Positions 18,810-27,487 of a stretch of DNA of 55,006 bases are shown in pieces; position 1 is the first letter of the stretch, and every line of letters starts with the position of its first letter. Position numbers and translations under genes: made by a program. Below the pieces are notes generated by a model. It did not search any database. It had not been told where the DNA came from and worked only from the letters and a program-made list of their open reading frames with translations. Source of the stretch: Bacillota bacterium (GTDB lineage: Bacteria > Bacillota > UBA4882 > UBA8346); the NCBI GenBank assembly GCA_023435225.1, contig JAEYRX010000076.1:1-55006 (forward strand), written 5' to 3'.

Positions 18810-19775
18810 TTATTGTTTTTTAAGAGGAAACAGTAATTTCTGAACGGATGGCTTATAATAGTTATTCATCGTTACTACTTCCACACCTGTATCTATTCGT
18901 TTAGCTATCTTTTTCCCATGCAAAGCATCGATACACACTTTCACCGCAGTATATCCCATATTATAAGGATTTTGGACCACCAATCCTTGTATTGTCCCAT
19001 TTTTAAGCATTTCAATCTCGGCCGAGGAAGCATCAAAAGCGACTATTTTAACCTTTCCAGCTAAACCACGGGCCTTAACGGCACGTGAAACACCAATAGC
19101 GCTTGGTTCATTAGCGGCAAAAATACCGTCCAAACCCGGATTGGCAGTCAAAATATTTTCCGTTACCGCCATTGCTTTAGCCACATCACTCTCAGAATAT
19201 TGAATTGCTACTAATTTAACATCAGGGAATTTACTAATAGCTATTTTAAAGCCTTTTTCACGTAATATGGAGGTAGAAGCGCCCGGAATATAAGGAATAC
19301 AAGCCACCTTTCCTTTTCCACCCATCAATTTAACTAAAACATTTCCGGCATCGATTGCGCCTTTCAAGTTATCAGTCGCCACTAAACTTAAGGTAGGATC
19401 GGGGTCCAATCCGGAATCAAGTGAAACAACCGGAATACCCTTATCAAGCGCTTTCTTAACCGGGGCATATAGCGCTTTGACATCACAAGCCGCCAGGGCA
19501 ATCGCATCAACCTTTTTATTGGTATAATCTTCAACAATTGATATCTGACCGGCTATATCAGTTTCCACCGCCGGTCCTTTCCAGATAATTTCGGCTCCAT
19601 ATTCCTTTCCGGCCGCATAAGCTCCTTCGCGTACTGTCAACCAAAAAGAACTGGCTAATGTTTTGGCGCAAACCAAAACAGTTGGTCTTTTGGGTGATTC
19701 GGCGGAAATTTGTGAGAAAAATATGATAATTCCTACTAATGAAACTACTTTAGTTTTTATATATTTCTTCATCAT
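18810..19775 (-). CDS. Type I periplasmic sugar-binding protein (RbsB-like), second copy
   Basis: 321 residues: signal peptide (about 1-26), then a two-lobed Peripla_BP_4 fold starting VLVCAKTLASSFWLTVREGA. Typical landmarks are the ligand-region SLDSGLDPDP, ATDNLKGAIDAGN and AANEPSAIGVSRAV. It resembles the binding protein at 22922-23866 (both have the WKGPAVETDI/YDGPAQETDI and NEPxAIGV stretches and a C-terminal IDTGV), suggesting ancient duplication. The gene follows the second permease by 16 bases, and no ATPase accompanies them. It would deliver a monosaccharide to the permease and possibly to the chemoreceptor encoded upstream. Sugar not determined; the fucose operon directly downstream makes L-fucose a candidate. 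Confidence 0.9.
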   Translation of the reverse strand: MMKKYIKTKVVSLVGIIIFFSQISAESPKRPTVLVCAKTLASSFWLTVREGAYAAGKEYGAEIIWKGPAVETDIAGQISIVEDYTNKKVDAIALAACDVKALYAPVKKALDKGIPVVSLDSGLDPDPTLSLVATDNLKGAIDAGNVLVKLMGGKGKVACIPYIPGASTSILREKGFKIAISKFPDVKLVAIQYSESDVAKAMAVTENILTANPGLDGIFAANEPSAIGVSRAVKARGLAGKVKIVAFDASSAEIEMLKNGTIQGLVVQNPYNMGYTAVKVCIDALHGKKIAKRIDTGVEVVTMNNYYKPSVQKLLFPLKKQ

Positions 19776-19791
19776 AAATTCTCCCAGTTAC

Positions 19792-20763
19792 CTAAAACTT
19801 CACTATACGGCGCTGCCGATGTTGGTCCCAATAAACAGCCCCTACAATAACAACTCCGGCTAAAACTTGTTGCCAGAAAGCGGAAATATTTAATAAATTG
19901 GAACTATTTCGTAACAAACCCATCACTAATCCGCCGATAATCGCACTGATTACCGTACCGGTACCGCCGCGTAGCGAAGCTCCCCCCATAACACATACGG
20001 CAATTACTTCCAATTCGTAACCGATTCCGGCGGTTGGTTGACCAATATTTAAACGTGAGGCTAAAAGAATACCGGCAAATCCCGCCAGGAGTCCGGACAT
20101 TGTATAATAACCAATCAAATAATTATCGACATTTACTCCGGATAATAGGGTAGCCTGCGAATTACTTCCGATAGCATAGCTCAAACGTCCAAAACGCGTG
20201 TACCTTAAAATAAAGTATCCGATGACGGAAACCACAATCATCAAAAAAATGGGGACTGGAAATCCACCAAACAAGGTTCCCATTCCCCACCATGAAAAGG
20301 AATCTGTTAATCCTGATATAACAGCGCCATCACTAATAATTAGAGCCATACCGCGAGCTACCCCCATCATTCCTAAGGTAACAATAAACGGCGGTAATTT
20401 CCCTTTACTGATCAGAAAACCATTGATAAAACCACAACCGGCTCCCGCTAACATCCCTAAAATAATGCTCAATATTTCGGGAGTCCCCCGAACCATTAAA
20501 GTAGTCGTTATAATTCCGCTTAACGCCAAAACAGAACCTACCGAGAGATCAATTCCCGAAGAAATAATAACAATCATCTCACCAATGGCCAAAATGACCG
20601 TCACTGCTATTTGAACACCTATAGCGCATAAATTATCCCAGGTTAAAAAATATGGTGAAAAAAAGGTCAATAGAGTAAAGATAATAAGTAGGGTGATCAA
20701 GGGAGTAAAACGATATGAATTTCTTTTTAAAAGAATTTTAGTTGAATCTTCAAAACCAGTCAT
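19792..20763 (-). CDS. RbsC/XylH-type sugar ABC permease, second copy
   Basis: 323 residues, the normal length for CUT2 permeases, with 8-10 hydrophobic segments and the family signatures GIDLSVGSVLALSG, GFINGFLISKGKLPPFIVTLG and MGGASLRGGTGTV. It pairs with the binding protein directly downstream and resembles the permease at 23930-24901. There is no ATPase in this unit, so it probably shares the ATPase encoded at 24904-26415. A good promoter lies upstream at 20801-20828, so it can be expressed separately from the first transporter set. Ribosome binding site is weak. Confidence 0.92.
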   Translation of the reverse strand: MTGFEDSTKILLKRNSYRFTPLITLLIIFTLLTFFSPYFLTWDNLCAIGVQIAVTVILAIGEMIVIISSGIDLSVGSVLALSGIITTTLMVRGTPEILSIILGMLAGAGCGFINGFLISKGKLPPFIVTLGMMGVARGMALIISDGAVISGLTDSFSWWGMGTLFGGFPVPIFLMIVVSVIGYFILRYTRFGRLSYAIGSNSQATLLSGVNVDNYLIGYYTMSGLLAGFAGILLASRLNIGQPTAGIGYELEVIAVCVMGGASLRGGTGTVISAIIGGLVMGLLRNSSNLLNISAFWQQVLAGVVIVGAVYWDQHRQRRIVKF

Positions 20764-20800
20764 TGGTATTCTTTCACTTCCCCAAAGTTCATCTATGTTT

Positions 20801-20828
20801 ATTATATAGCATTAACGAAATATATCAA
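20801..20828 (-). promoter_or_regulatory. Sigma-A promoter of the second permease/binding protein pair
   Basis: Minus strand TTGATA (20823-20828), 16-base spacer, TATAAT (20801-20806), 38 bases upstream of the permease start. Confidence 0.6.
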
Positions 20829-20938
20829 ATATCAATCCCATCCAAGTAAACGAAGTACTCAAAAAATCGATATTGATTAATATGACTTAACTGCAAAAGA
20901 TTATTGAAGTGGAAAAATGAAATATTAACTAAAACAAT

Positions 20939-22666
20939 TTAAACCTTGAATATTTTGGCGGCAAGTTTCATCTCATTGGAAATCTGAAGTAAATTTTCTG
21001 CAAGAGTTGTTACTTCTTGCGCCGCAGCACTCTGTTCTTCAGCCGAAGCGGAAATCTCTTCAGTGCTGGCCATGCTTTCTTCACTTATAGCTGCAATATT
21101 AGCGACAGCGCTGATTACTTTTTCATTATCCAGACCCATTTCCGTAGCTGCCTTTGCTACATTACCAATTTGCGCTAAAACCATTTTTAGTTCATTAAAA
21201 ATACCTTCAAAAGTTACAGCTGCTTTACCCGCTAAATTCTTGCTCCCCTCGACCCTGGCAACTCCATTTTCCATTAATTGAACTGCTTGTTCAGCCCGTT
21301 CTCTCATTTGCACGGTAAGTCCATCTATTTTATAGGCGGCTTCCCGGCTTCGCTCGGACAGTTTTCCAACCGCAGTAGCTACCACACTAAATCCTTTACC
21401 TTGTTCGCCGGCTCGAGCGGCTTCAATTGATGCATTAAGCGACAGCAGGGAAGTTTCATCCGTAATTCCCCTTATTTCCGAAGAAATATCAGCAATTAAT
21501 TTTGTGGCTTCATCAAGCTCTTTGATAACATCTCCAATCTCTTTGGTTGCCAAATAAATTTGATTGATTTCATTGGCAACATCATAAGTGAGTTTTTGTC
21601 CGTTTTGCGCTGAAAGTGCCACGTGTTCCGAAGAACTTGCAATGTTTAGAGTTTTTCCTGATACTTCACGAACTATGGTTCCAAGCTTTTCCACGGTGTT
21701 AGCCGTTTGAGTTACTTGGTCCGTTTGGTTTGAAGCGGCACATGCCAATTCTTGCATTGCTTTGGCCACTTCTTCTGTCGTATCACCGGAATTTTTAGCG
21801 GCAATCTTCAAATTCTCACTAGCCGCAGCAATTTGGTCAGACTCATAATTCAAATTGCCAATAAGCCGGCGCAAACTTTCTAATGATGCATTTAATTCAT
21901 TAACTACCTCAAAAGATTCCCGGCAACCAAAGGAGTTAATTTTTTGGGTAAAATCACCAATAGCCATTGCGCGCCCCGCCTTAATAATCGCTTGCAATGG
22001 CCAAGATACAGAAAAATTAATAAATATTCCTATTATAACAGCAATAACGGTACCGCATACCAGTAAAAGTATTACTCTGTATCTTTGGTTTTGAGCGGCA
22101 TTTTTACTATCAGTTGAAGTATTATATGAATTTTCTTGAACTTGTGATTGTATGTTACCAATATCTTTAATTGCTTGAAATAAAGCGGACTCACATTCAA
22201 GAAAGTTTTCTTTAGTATCTGCAGCATAAGCTAATGTTTTCAATTTTTCTACAGTTTCAATAAGGTCTTTCGCCGGATCCGAAACTAACTCGGCTATTCT
22301 ACTATTAGACGAGGTAGTTTTGGTAATTTGCTTTATATTTTCTAAATTTTTCTCAATTGAGCTGAAAGTATAATCTAAAGAACTGCTATCCGCCAGTTGG
22401 GATAAACGTTTCAAATAGTTTTCCCGAATAAAAAGTAAATCGGATTTTAAGGCATCAATGTCGTTTCTAAATTGCACTGCCGAAAAAAACATTTTTTGAT
22501 TTACTATTTGTTGCAAATTAATGTATGATAATATCATATAGCCCTGTATTGCCGTAAAAGCGACCATAACCGCAATAATACTTAATACTAAATGAAAAAC
22601 CCGTACTTTTTTAATAAATGGATGAGATAAAAGCAGTATTATCACTTTCTTGACGTAATTTTTCAT
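20939..22666 (-). CDS. Methyl-accepting chemotaxis protein inside the sugar-transport cluster
   Basis: 575 residues. Membrane segment at about 25-47, a helical extracytoplasmic sensor of about 150 residues (four-helix-bundle-like, no Cache signature), second membrane segment at about 198-220, HAMP, then the signalling domain. The hairpin tip is recognisable as TSLLSLNASIEAARAGEQGK. The gene sits between the first binding protein and the second permease, in the same orientation. Chemoreceptors such as E. coli Trg sense ribose or galactose through a periplasmic binding protein, so this one may sense sugar-loaded RbsB-like proteins; that is inference. Its neighbours are a terminator and family 1 repeat upstream and a promoter downstream, so it is probably its own transcription unit or read-through dependent. 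Confidence 0.92.
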   Translation of the reverse strand: MKNYVKKVIILLLSHPFIKKVRVFHLVLSIIAVMVAFTAIQGYMILSYINLQQIVNQKMFFSAVQFRNDIDALKSDLLFIRENYLKRLSQLADSSSLDYTFSSIEKNLENIKQITKTTSSNSRIAELVSDPAKDLIETVEKLKTLAYAADTKENFLECESALFQAIKDIGNIQSQVQENSYNTSTDSKNAAQNQRYRVILLLVCGTVIAVIIGIFINFSVSWPLQAIIKAGRAMAIGDFTQKINSFGCRESFEVVNELNASLESLRRLIGNLNYESDQIAAASENLKIAAKNSGDTTEEVAKAMQELACAASNQTDQVTQTANTVEKLGTIVREVSGKTLNIASSSEHVALSAQNGQKLTYDVANEINQIYLATKEIGDVIKELDEATKLIADISSEIRGITDETSLLSLNASIEAARAGEQGKGFSVVATAVGKLSERSREAAYKIDGLTVQMRERAEQAVQLMENGVARVEGSKNLAGKAAVTFEGIFNELKMVLAQIGNVAKAATEMGLDNEKVISAVANIAAISEESMASTEEISASAEEQSAAAQEVTTLAENLLQISNEMKLAAKIFKV

Positions 22667-22726
22667 GTTAACTCACTCCATAATAATCTCTAAATTGTTA
22701 TGCAAAGAATCAGGGTTTTTTAAGAT

Positions 22727-22844
22727 AAGGGAGTTTCATAATTACCTTTATTTAGTTTTGGATACAATATATAGTGAGAAACCTAGATGTGACTATCAAT
22801 ATATTGTATCCAAATGTCAAATTTTTTAATTATGAAAATCCCTC
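22727..22844. repeat. Palindromic repeat family 1, copy B
   Basis: About 118 bp, ends AGGGAGTTTCATAATTACC and TTAATTATGAAAATCCCT, with a nested inner inverted repeat GGATACAATATATAG / CAATATATTGTATCC. Same orientation as copies A and C. Lies between the first binding protein's terminator and the chemoreceptor gene. Confidence 0.8.
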
Positions 22845-22871
22845 AGATAATTAAAACAGTAAAATAATTCC

Positions 22872-22908
22872 AAAAAATTAAAGGTCTGCCGATAATTGGC
22901 AGACCTTT
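22872..22908 (-). terminator. Intrinsic terminator after the first sugar ABC operon
   Basis: Stem AAAGGTCTGCC / GGCAGACCTTT (22880-22890 with 22898-22908), 7-base loop, followed on the minus strand by AATTTTTTGG. It ends the ATPase-permease-binding protein operon. Confidence 0.88.
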
Positions 22909-22921
22909 GTAGATAAATTTT

Positions 22922-23866
22922 TTATTTGTTTCCTAATGCTTTTTGGGCTTCATCAGTCTTAATATTTTTGGTGGTTACAGCAAATACTCCGGTATCGATG
23001 AATTCTTCAATCTTTTTACCATTGATTTTATCCCAAGCGGCTTTAACGCCAAGATATCCCATGTTATAAGGGCTTTGAACCATAATCGCCTGGTAAACTC
23101 CTTTAGCTGTATAGTCTTGGAGAATAGGAGCGCCATCAAAACCTACTGCTACAATTTTACCGGCTTTACCTGCTTGTTCAATAGCTTTGCCTACGCCGAT
23201 TGCAGTTGGTTCATTAGCGGCAAAAACAGCTTTTAAATCCGGATTGGCGGCTAATACATCGGTCATTTGATTTAAGGCTTTGGCGGAATCAGCATCAGAA
23301 TAGTACGGTCCAACGATTTTCATCTTGGTTTTGGCTTTGATTTCATCGGTAAAACCTTTGGCCCGGTCTACACAACTTCCAGCGCCGGCGACATAGAGCA
23401 TCAAAGCAACTTTTCCTTTTTTACCAGCTCGTTTAATTAACTCTTGAGCTGCTTTTTTACCGGCAGCTACGTTATTAGTAGTTAAAAAGGAGTCACATTT
23501 AGTATTAAGAGCGGAATCTATACCGATCAAGGCGATGCCGGACGATTTGGCTTTTTCAGCCACTTTAACTAAAGCATTGGGATCGCAAGGGGCAAGCACG
23601 ATACCTTTTACCTGGCGATTAATAGCGTTTTCAACCATGGATACTTGATTGTTGATGTCGGTTTCTTGAGCCGGTCCATCATAGGTAATTTTAATGCCGA
23701 GTTCTTTAGCAGCTGCTTGGGCGCCTTTATTAACTACTTGCCAATAGGATGAATTGTTGGTTTTAACGATAACTGCGACATCTTCAGCGGCGGCAAAAAT
23801 GTTCCCAAGCGTTAAACTTAAAACAAATACAACAGCCATCAGAAAGAAGAGATTTCTTTTAAACAT
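22922..23866 (-). CDS. Type I periplasmic sugar-binding protein (RbsB-like), first copy
   Basis: 314 residues with a signal peptide (about 1-26) and a Peripla_BP_4 fold starting VAVIVKTNNSSYWQVVNKGA. Recognisable stretches are GIVLAPCDPNAL, GIDSALNTKCDSF, TTNNVAAGKKAAQEL and AANEPTAIGVGKAI. It is the last gene of the operon ATPase-permease-binding protein; a strong terminator follows. GAGGGGG precedes the ATG. In this family such proteins bind ribose, galactose, xylose, fucose, allose or polyols, and the sequence does not let me choose. Nearby fucU, aldolase and dehydrogenase genes limit it to a hexose, deoxyhexose or hexitol as the likeliest ligand. Confidence 0.92.
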   Translation of the reverse strand: MFKRNLFFLMAVVFVLSLTLGNIFAAAEDVAVIVKTNNSSYWQVVNKGAQAAAKELGIKITYDGPAQETDINNQVSMVENAINRQVKGIVLAPCDPNALVKVAEKAKSSGIALIGIDSALNTKCDSFLTTNNVAAGKKAAQELIKRAGKKGKVALMLYVAGAGSCVDRAKGFTDEIKAKTKMKIVGPYYSDADSAKALNQMTDVLAANPDLKAVFAANEPTAIGVGKAIEQAGKAGKIVAVGFDGAPILQDYTAKGVYQAIMVQSPYNMGYLGVKAAWDKINGKKIEEFIDTGVFAVTTKNIKTDEAQKALGNK

Positions 23867-23929
23867 TACATTTCCCCCTCAATTCAAATTCATATTTGTA
23901 AAACTTTAGTGCCAAAACTAAACTATTTT

Positions 23930-24901
23930 TTAAGCTTTTCTGTTTCGGAGCTGATCAATATAGACCGCACCGATGATAACACCTCCTATTGTCATTTGTT
24001 GGATGAAAGATGAAACTCCCATCATATTCAAACCGTTACGCAGCACCCCGATAATAAAGGCGCCGATCATGGTTCCCATGATTGTTCCTACACCACCCAT
24101 CAAACTTGTGCCACCGATGACGGCTGCGGCTATTGCGTCCAGTTCATAACTCTGTCCGGCAGTGGCCTGGGCAGTGGACAGCCGTGAGGCAAGAACAATA
24201 CCCGTAACAGCTGATAAAAGTCCGGAGATTGCATATACCATATATTTGGTTAAGTTGATATTTAAACCGGAAAGACGGGCCGCTTCTTCATTAGACCCGA
24301 TCGCATAAGCATAACGCCCCAACTTAGTCTTACGCAATACAAAACTAAAAATCAGGGCAACCAAAATCATGATGACCACCGGCATTGGAATCATTGTCCC
24401 CGGAATCAAGCTGCCCAATCCATCAAAGAGTGGGTCCGTAACAGTGATTGGAGCAGCATTGGTAATATATAAACCTGCTCCGCGAGCAAGCATCATCATC
24501 CCAAGAGTGGCGATAAACGGCGCTAATTTTAAACGGGTAATCACGAAACCATTAAATAAACCGCATACTATACCCGTAATTAAACCAAACATTATGGCCA
24601 GCCACGATGAATATCCGGCATTCATCGCCAATCCCGTTACCACGCTGGCAAATGCCAGTACCGAGCCGATTCCCAAATCGATCCCTGCGGTAATAATTAC
24701 AAAAGTAACACCGATACCCATAAAAGCGATGATACTAGTCTGTAGGGCCACCGTCAGTAAGTTATTAATGGTATGAAACGGCGGAGAAATAATTGAAAAT
24801 ATAATTACCATTATAAGTAATGCGGCAAATGCGCCAAATTTATCAAAAAAACTCTTATTTAGTGTAATAAATTTATTTTTTGTAATTTCCATTGAACTCA
24901 T
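23930..24901 (-). CDS. RbsC-type sugar ABC permease, first copy
   Basis: 323 residues, CUT2 permease with hydrophobic segments throughout and the family motifs ITAGIDLGIGSVLAFAS, GLFNGFVITRLKLAPFIATLG and IGGTSLMGGVGTIMG. It starts two bases after the ATPase stop codon, so translation is coupled, and is followed 63 bases later by its binding protein. The paired paralogue at 19792-20763 lacks an ATPase and probably shares the same one. Confidence 0.93.
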   Translation of the reverse strand: MSSMEITKNKFITLNKSFFDKFGAFAALLIMVIIFSIISPPFHTINNLLTVALQTSIIAFMGIGVTFVIITAGIDLGIGSVLAFASVVTGLAMNAGYSSWLAIMFGLITGIVCGLFNGFVITRLKLAPFIATLGMMMLARGAGLYITNAAPITVTDPLFDGLGSLIPGTMIPMPVVIMILVALIFSFVLRKTKLGRYAYAIGSNEEAARLSGLNINLTKYMVYAISGLLSAVTGIVLASRLSTAQATAGQSYELDAIAAAVIGGTSLMGGVGTIMGTMIGAFIIGVLRNGLNMMGVSSFIQQMTIGGVIIGAVYIDQLRNRKA

Positions 24902-24903
24902 GA

Positions 24904-26415
24904 TTACATTACCTCTTTATATTGATTTTCCAACCCGGTGGCCAGATTTAAAATCCGTTCTTGGGTGGCTTCTGATATATCTAATTGGCCGGTAATCTCT
25001 CCCTCATGTAAAACAATGATCCGATCGCTCATTCCCAAAATCTCCGGGAGTTCGGAAGAGATCATAATAATACCGGCGCCCTCGGCGGCTAACGAATTGA
25101 TTAATTCGTATACTTCAAACTTGGCTCCGACGTCGATACCTCTGGTCGGCTCATCAAAAATAATTACCTTGGAGTTACGACAAAGCCATTTGGCGATAAC
25201 AATTTTTTGTTGGTTTCCACCGCTTAGGTAAATAACCTGCTGTTCCAAACTGGGCGTTTTGATCCGTAAATCATTGACAAATTTATCGGCAATTACTCTT
25301 TCCTTATGTTTCGATATAACACCCCAGCCATTGGAGACTGAATTCACATTTGCCAATGTAACGTTCTGATCAACCTGTAAGTTTAAGGCTAATCCATCGC
25401 GTTTACGGTCTTCGGATAGATAAGCGATACCTTCTTTGATGGCCGCAACCGGATTATTAGTGGATATTTCCCTTCCTTCCAGGATAATGGTTCCTTCATC
25501 TTTAGGATCCGCTCCAAAAATCGCCCTGGCTACCTCCGTTCGCCCTGCCCCCATCAACCCGGCGATCCCTAAAACCTCTCCTTTATGTAACTGAAATGAA
25601 ATATTATTTAAGATTCCTTTGCGGTGAAGTTTTTTTACTTCAAAGAGCTTTTCGCCGATCTGGTGGTCTCGTTTTGGAAATTTATCCTTCAGCGACCGTC
25701 CGACCATTTTGGCGATGATTTCATCCAGGGTTAATTGACCATAATCCCAGGTTCCGATATAATGCCCGTCCCGTAAAACGCTAATCCGGTCTACGATATG
25801 TTTTAATTCCTCTAAGCGATGGGAGATATAGAATATACCGACTCCTTCTTTTTTTAAACTATGTATAATCCGGAATAATTCATCAATCTCAGCTTCACTT
25901 AATGCGGAAGTCGGTTCATCCATAATCAGGACCTCGGACTTAACTGAAAGCGCCTTAGCGATCTCCACCATCTGTTGTTTTGAAACTCCTAATTCATTAA
26001 CAATCGTTGTCGGCTTAATATCCAGATGCAGGAGGTCCAAAATTTCAGCCGCCATGTTGTTTAATTTACGTTCATCCAGAATCCCATATTTCATAGGTTC
26101 GCGACCCAAATAAATGTTTTGGGCGACTGTTAAATGCGACGCTAAATTTAATTCCTGATGGATAATACATATACCCTTGTTTTGAGCGTCATGAGGTCCA
26201 TGAATTACCGTATGGCGTCCTTTATATATTAGCTTTCCATTATCAGGCTGATAGATTCCGCTTAAAATTTTCATCAAAGTCGATTTACCGGCGCCGTTCT
26301 CTCCAACAATCGCATGAACCTCCCCCCGGTTTAAATCCATATTTACCTTGTCAAGCGCAATAACTCCGGGGAATGTTTTACTTATTCCTTCCATTTTTAA
26401 AAGCAATTCACTCAT
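24904..26415 (-). CDS. Sugar ABC transporter ATPase with two ABC domains (RbsA/MglA/XylG family)
   Basis: 503 residues with the CUT2 ATPase layout. The first ABC domain (about 1-245) has Walker A GENGAGKST, signature LGVSKQQMVEIAKAL, Walker B LIMDEPTSALSE and the H-loop YISHRLEEL. The second (about 250-500) has a degenerate Walker A (GLMGAGRTEV), signature LSGGNQQKIVIAKWL and Walker B IIFDEPTRGIDVG, as usual. It powers import through one or both neighbouring permeases. It starts with ATG behind AAAGGAG and is the first gene after the leader that carries a promoter, two hairpins and a terminator. The first domain is clearly related to the N-terminal domain of the kinase fusion at 27488-29341. 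Confidence 0.95.
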   Translation of the reverse strand: MSELLLKMEGISKTFPGVIALDKVNMDLNRGEVHAIVGENGAGKSTLMKILSGIYQPDNGKLIYKGRHTVIHGPHDAQNKGICIIHQELNLASHLTVAQNIYLGREPMKYGILDERKLNNMAAEILDLLHLDIKPTTIVNELGVSKQQMVEIAKALSVKSEVLIMDEPTSALSEAEIDELFRIIHSLKKEGVGIFYISHRLEELKHIVDRISVLRDGHYIGTWDYGQLTLDEIIAKMVGRSLKDKFPKRDHQIGEKLFEVKKLHRKGILNNISFQLHKGEVLGIAGLMGAGRTEVARAIFGADPKDEGTIILEGREISTNNPVAAIKEGIAYLSEDRKRDGLALNLQVDQNVTLANVNSVSNGWGVISKHKERVIADKFVNDLRIKTPSLEQQVIYLSGGNQQKIVIAKWLCRNSKVIIFDEPTRGIDVGAKFEVYELINSLAAEGAGIIMISSELPEILGMSDRIIVLHEGEITGQLDISEATQERILNLATGLENQYKEVM

Positions 26416-26500
26416 TCGGATATCTCCTTTGTCTTTGAAAGGTTTTTAAGACCTGCTAATGTTCAAATATTAAACACCTCTTTTCAAATTATTTTAAAAC

Positions 26501-26547
26501 TGGGGGATTTTCATAATCAAAAATTTTGACATTATGAAACTCCCTTA
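26501..26547. repeat. Palindromic repeat family 1, short copy F
   Basis: A 47-bp short form keeping only the ends: GGGGGATTTTCATAATCA and ATTATGAAACTCCCTT around a small centre. It lies directly after the terminator in the importer leader, in front of the ATPase gene. Confidence 0.6.
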
Positions 26548-26551
26548 AAAT

Positions 26552-26594
26552 AAAAAAACGCCAGCTGTTGGTTTAAAAAACCAACAATCTGGCG
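26552..26594 (-). terminator. Intrinsic terminator in the leader of the sugar importer operon
   Basis: Minus-strand stem of 16 pairs with one bulged A (5' arm 26594-26578, 3' arm 26574-26559), 3-base loop, followed by seven Ts. It lies 136 bases upstream of the ATPase start codon, between a consensus promoter and the gene, so it must be bypassed for expression. Its first four bases (CGCC) also form the 3' arm of the second leader hairpin at 26591-26603. Confidence 0.88.
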
Positions 26595-26632
26595 TTCATC
26601 GCCTAACTTAAATACCCGCCGTGAGCATTCAA
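26591..26632 (-). promoter_or_regulatory. Two tandem leader hairpins, candidate ANTAR antiterminator target
   Basis: Minus-strand RNA. P1 (26632-26608): a 10-pair stem UUGAAUGCUC / GGGUAUUUAA including several G-U pairs, loop ACGGC. P2 (26603-26591): stem GGCG / CGCC, loop AUGAA. Both loops begin with A and have G at position 3. P2's 3' arm is the first four bases of the following terminator, so P2 and the full terminator are mutually exclusive. Known ANTAR targets are two small hairpins, the second overlapping a terminator, with hexaloops carrying A1 and G4; here the loops count as five bases, a departure from the published pattern. The neighbouring gene encodes an ANTAR protein. Confidence 0.6.
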
Positions 26633-26663
26633 ATTAATTTATTTGTAACTAAATTGCAATATA

Positions 26664-26692
26664 ATTATAATATTAAGTCATTAATAAGTCAA
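26664..26692 (-). promoter_or_regulatory. Consensus sigma-A promoter of the sugar importer operon
   Basis: Minus strand TTGACT (26687-26692), 17-base spacer, TATAAT (26664-26669). The transcript would start near 26657 and run through the two hairpins and the terminator before reaching the ATPase gene, giving a leader of about 240 bases. Confidence 0.8.
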
Positions 26693-26696
26693 TAAT

Positions 26697-26776
26697 ATAA
26701 GTTGAGTTAAATTTCTTATATATTATGTCCCTAGAGCCGGCCATAATAGAATTTTAATGAATTTAACTCAACTTAT
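26697..26776. repeat. Palindromic repeat family 2, copy d
   Basis: 80 bp with exact 16-base inverted ends ATAAGTTGAGTTAAAT / ATTTAACTCAACTTAT. The ends differ from copy a (GGATGAAGTAAAT) but match the left end of the hybrid copy at 50454. It stops only five bases upstream of the importer promoter's -35. Confidence 0.7.
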
Positions 26777-26786
26777 TACAGCTGTA

Positions 26787-26870
26787 ATAGGATGAAGTAA
26801 ATACTGAATTAACGCATTTGCATTCGGCCTTAGGAGTGCAAATCTTGGTTAAAAATTTACTTCATCCTAT
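26787..26870. repeat. Palindromic repeat family 2, copy a
   Basis: 84 bp with ends ATAGGATGAAGTAAAT / ATTTACTTCATCCTAT and the inner palindrome ATTTGCATTCGGCCTTAGGA followed by GTGCAAAT. Related copies lie at 41170-41255 and 50454-50539. It begins right after the stop codon of the ANTAR regulator and is in tandem with copy d. Confidence 0.78.
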
Positions 26871-26871
26871 A

Positions 26872-27453
26872 TCAGAAAAAATATTTATCGGCATTAATGA
26901 TTTCCTTGGCGATTTGTATCATCTTAACATTACGATCATTACTTAGTTTTTTAAGTTTCTTCATGGCCTGCGCTTCTGTAATGTTGGATTTTTCCATCAA
27001 AATACCTTTAGCTTGTTCCAATACTTTTCTCTCCTCCAACATTTGCCGAAGATGTTTGGTTTCTTCCCTAGCCGCTGAGAAATCAGTATGGTTTTTTAGG
27101 GCAACTTCAATAGCAGGCGCCAGATTATGTTTGGTTACCGGTTTAATTAAGTAACTCATAACCCCGGCTTCCGTTGCTTCTTTTATTAATTTTTCATCGG
27201 AATATCCGCTAACAATAACAACAGGTATCTGCCATTTTTCTTTAATTAATTTGGCAGCTTCAATACCATTTAAACGGGGCATATTTATATCCATAATTAC
27301 CAAATCAGGTTGTAACTTTCCGCATAATTCGACCGCTTCCACTCCATCCGTAGCATCACCAATAACTTGATAATCCAGCTCCTGTAACTGGTTAATTATG
27401 CTTAAGGCTACTAATGTCTCATCCTCGGCAATAATAATTTTCGAGCCTTTCAT
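26872..27453 (-). CDS. ANTAR-domain response regulator (RNA-binding antiterminator, EutV/NasR/PdtaR type)
   Basis: 193 residues. A CheY-like receiver domain occupies about 1-125, with phospho-acceptor Asp55 (VIMDINMPRLNG) and the conserved Lys in SYLIKPVTKHNL. A coiled linker (about 126-140) leads to the ANTAR domain (about 140-193), seen in VLEQAKGILMEKSNITEAQA. On phosphorylation such proteins dimerise and bind paired RNA hairpins to prevent termination. It starts 34 bases after the stop of the ABC-GAF-kinase gene, clearly its partner: HisKA_2-type kinases are the usual partners of ANTAR regulators (EutW-EutV, PdtaS-PdtaR). The best target in the window is the leader of the importer operon directly downstream. 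Confidence 0.93.
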   Translation of the reverse strand: MKGSKIIIAEDETLVALSIINQLQELDYQVIGDATDGVEAVELCGKLQPDLVIMDINMPRLNGIEAAKLIKEKWQIPVVIVSGYSDEKLIKEATEAGVMSYLIKPVTKHNLAPAIEVALKNHTDFSAAREETKHLRQMLEERKVLEQAKGILMEKSNITEAQAMKKLKKLSNDRNVKMIQIAKEIINADKYFF

Positions 27454-27487
27454 ATTCTCACCCGCTTATTATATAATTAGGGGTAGA

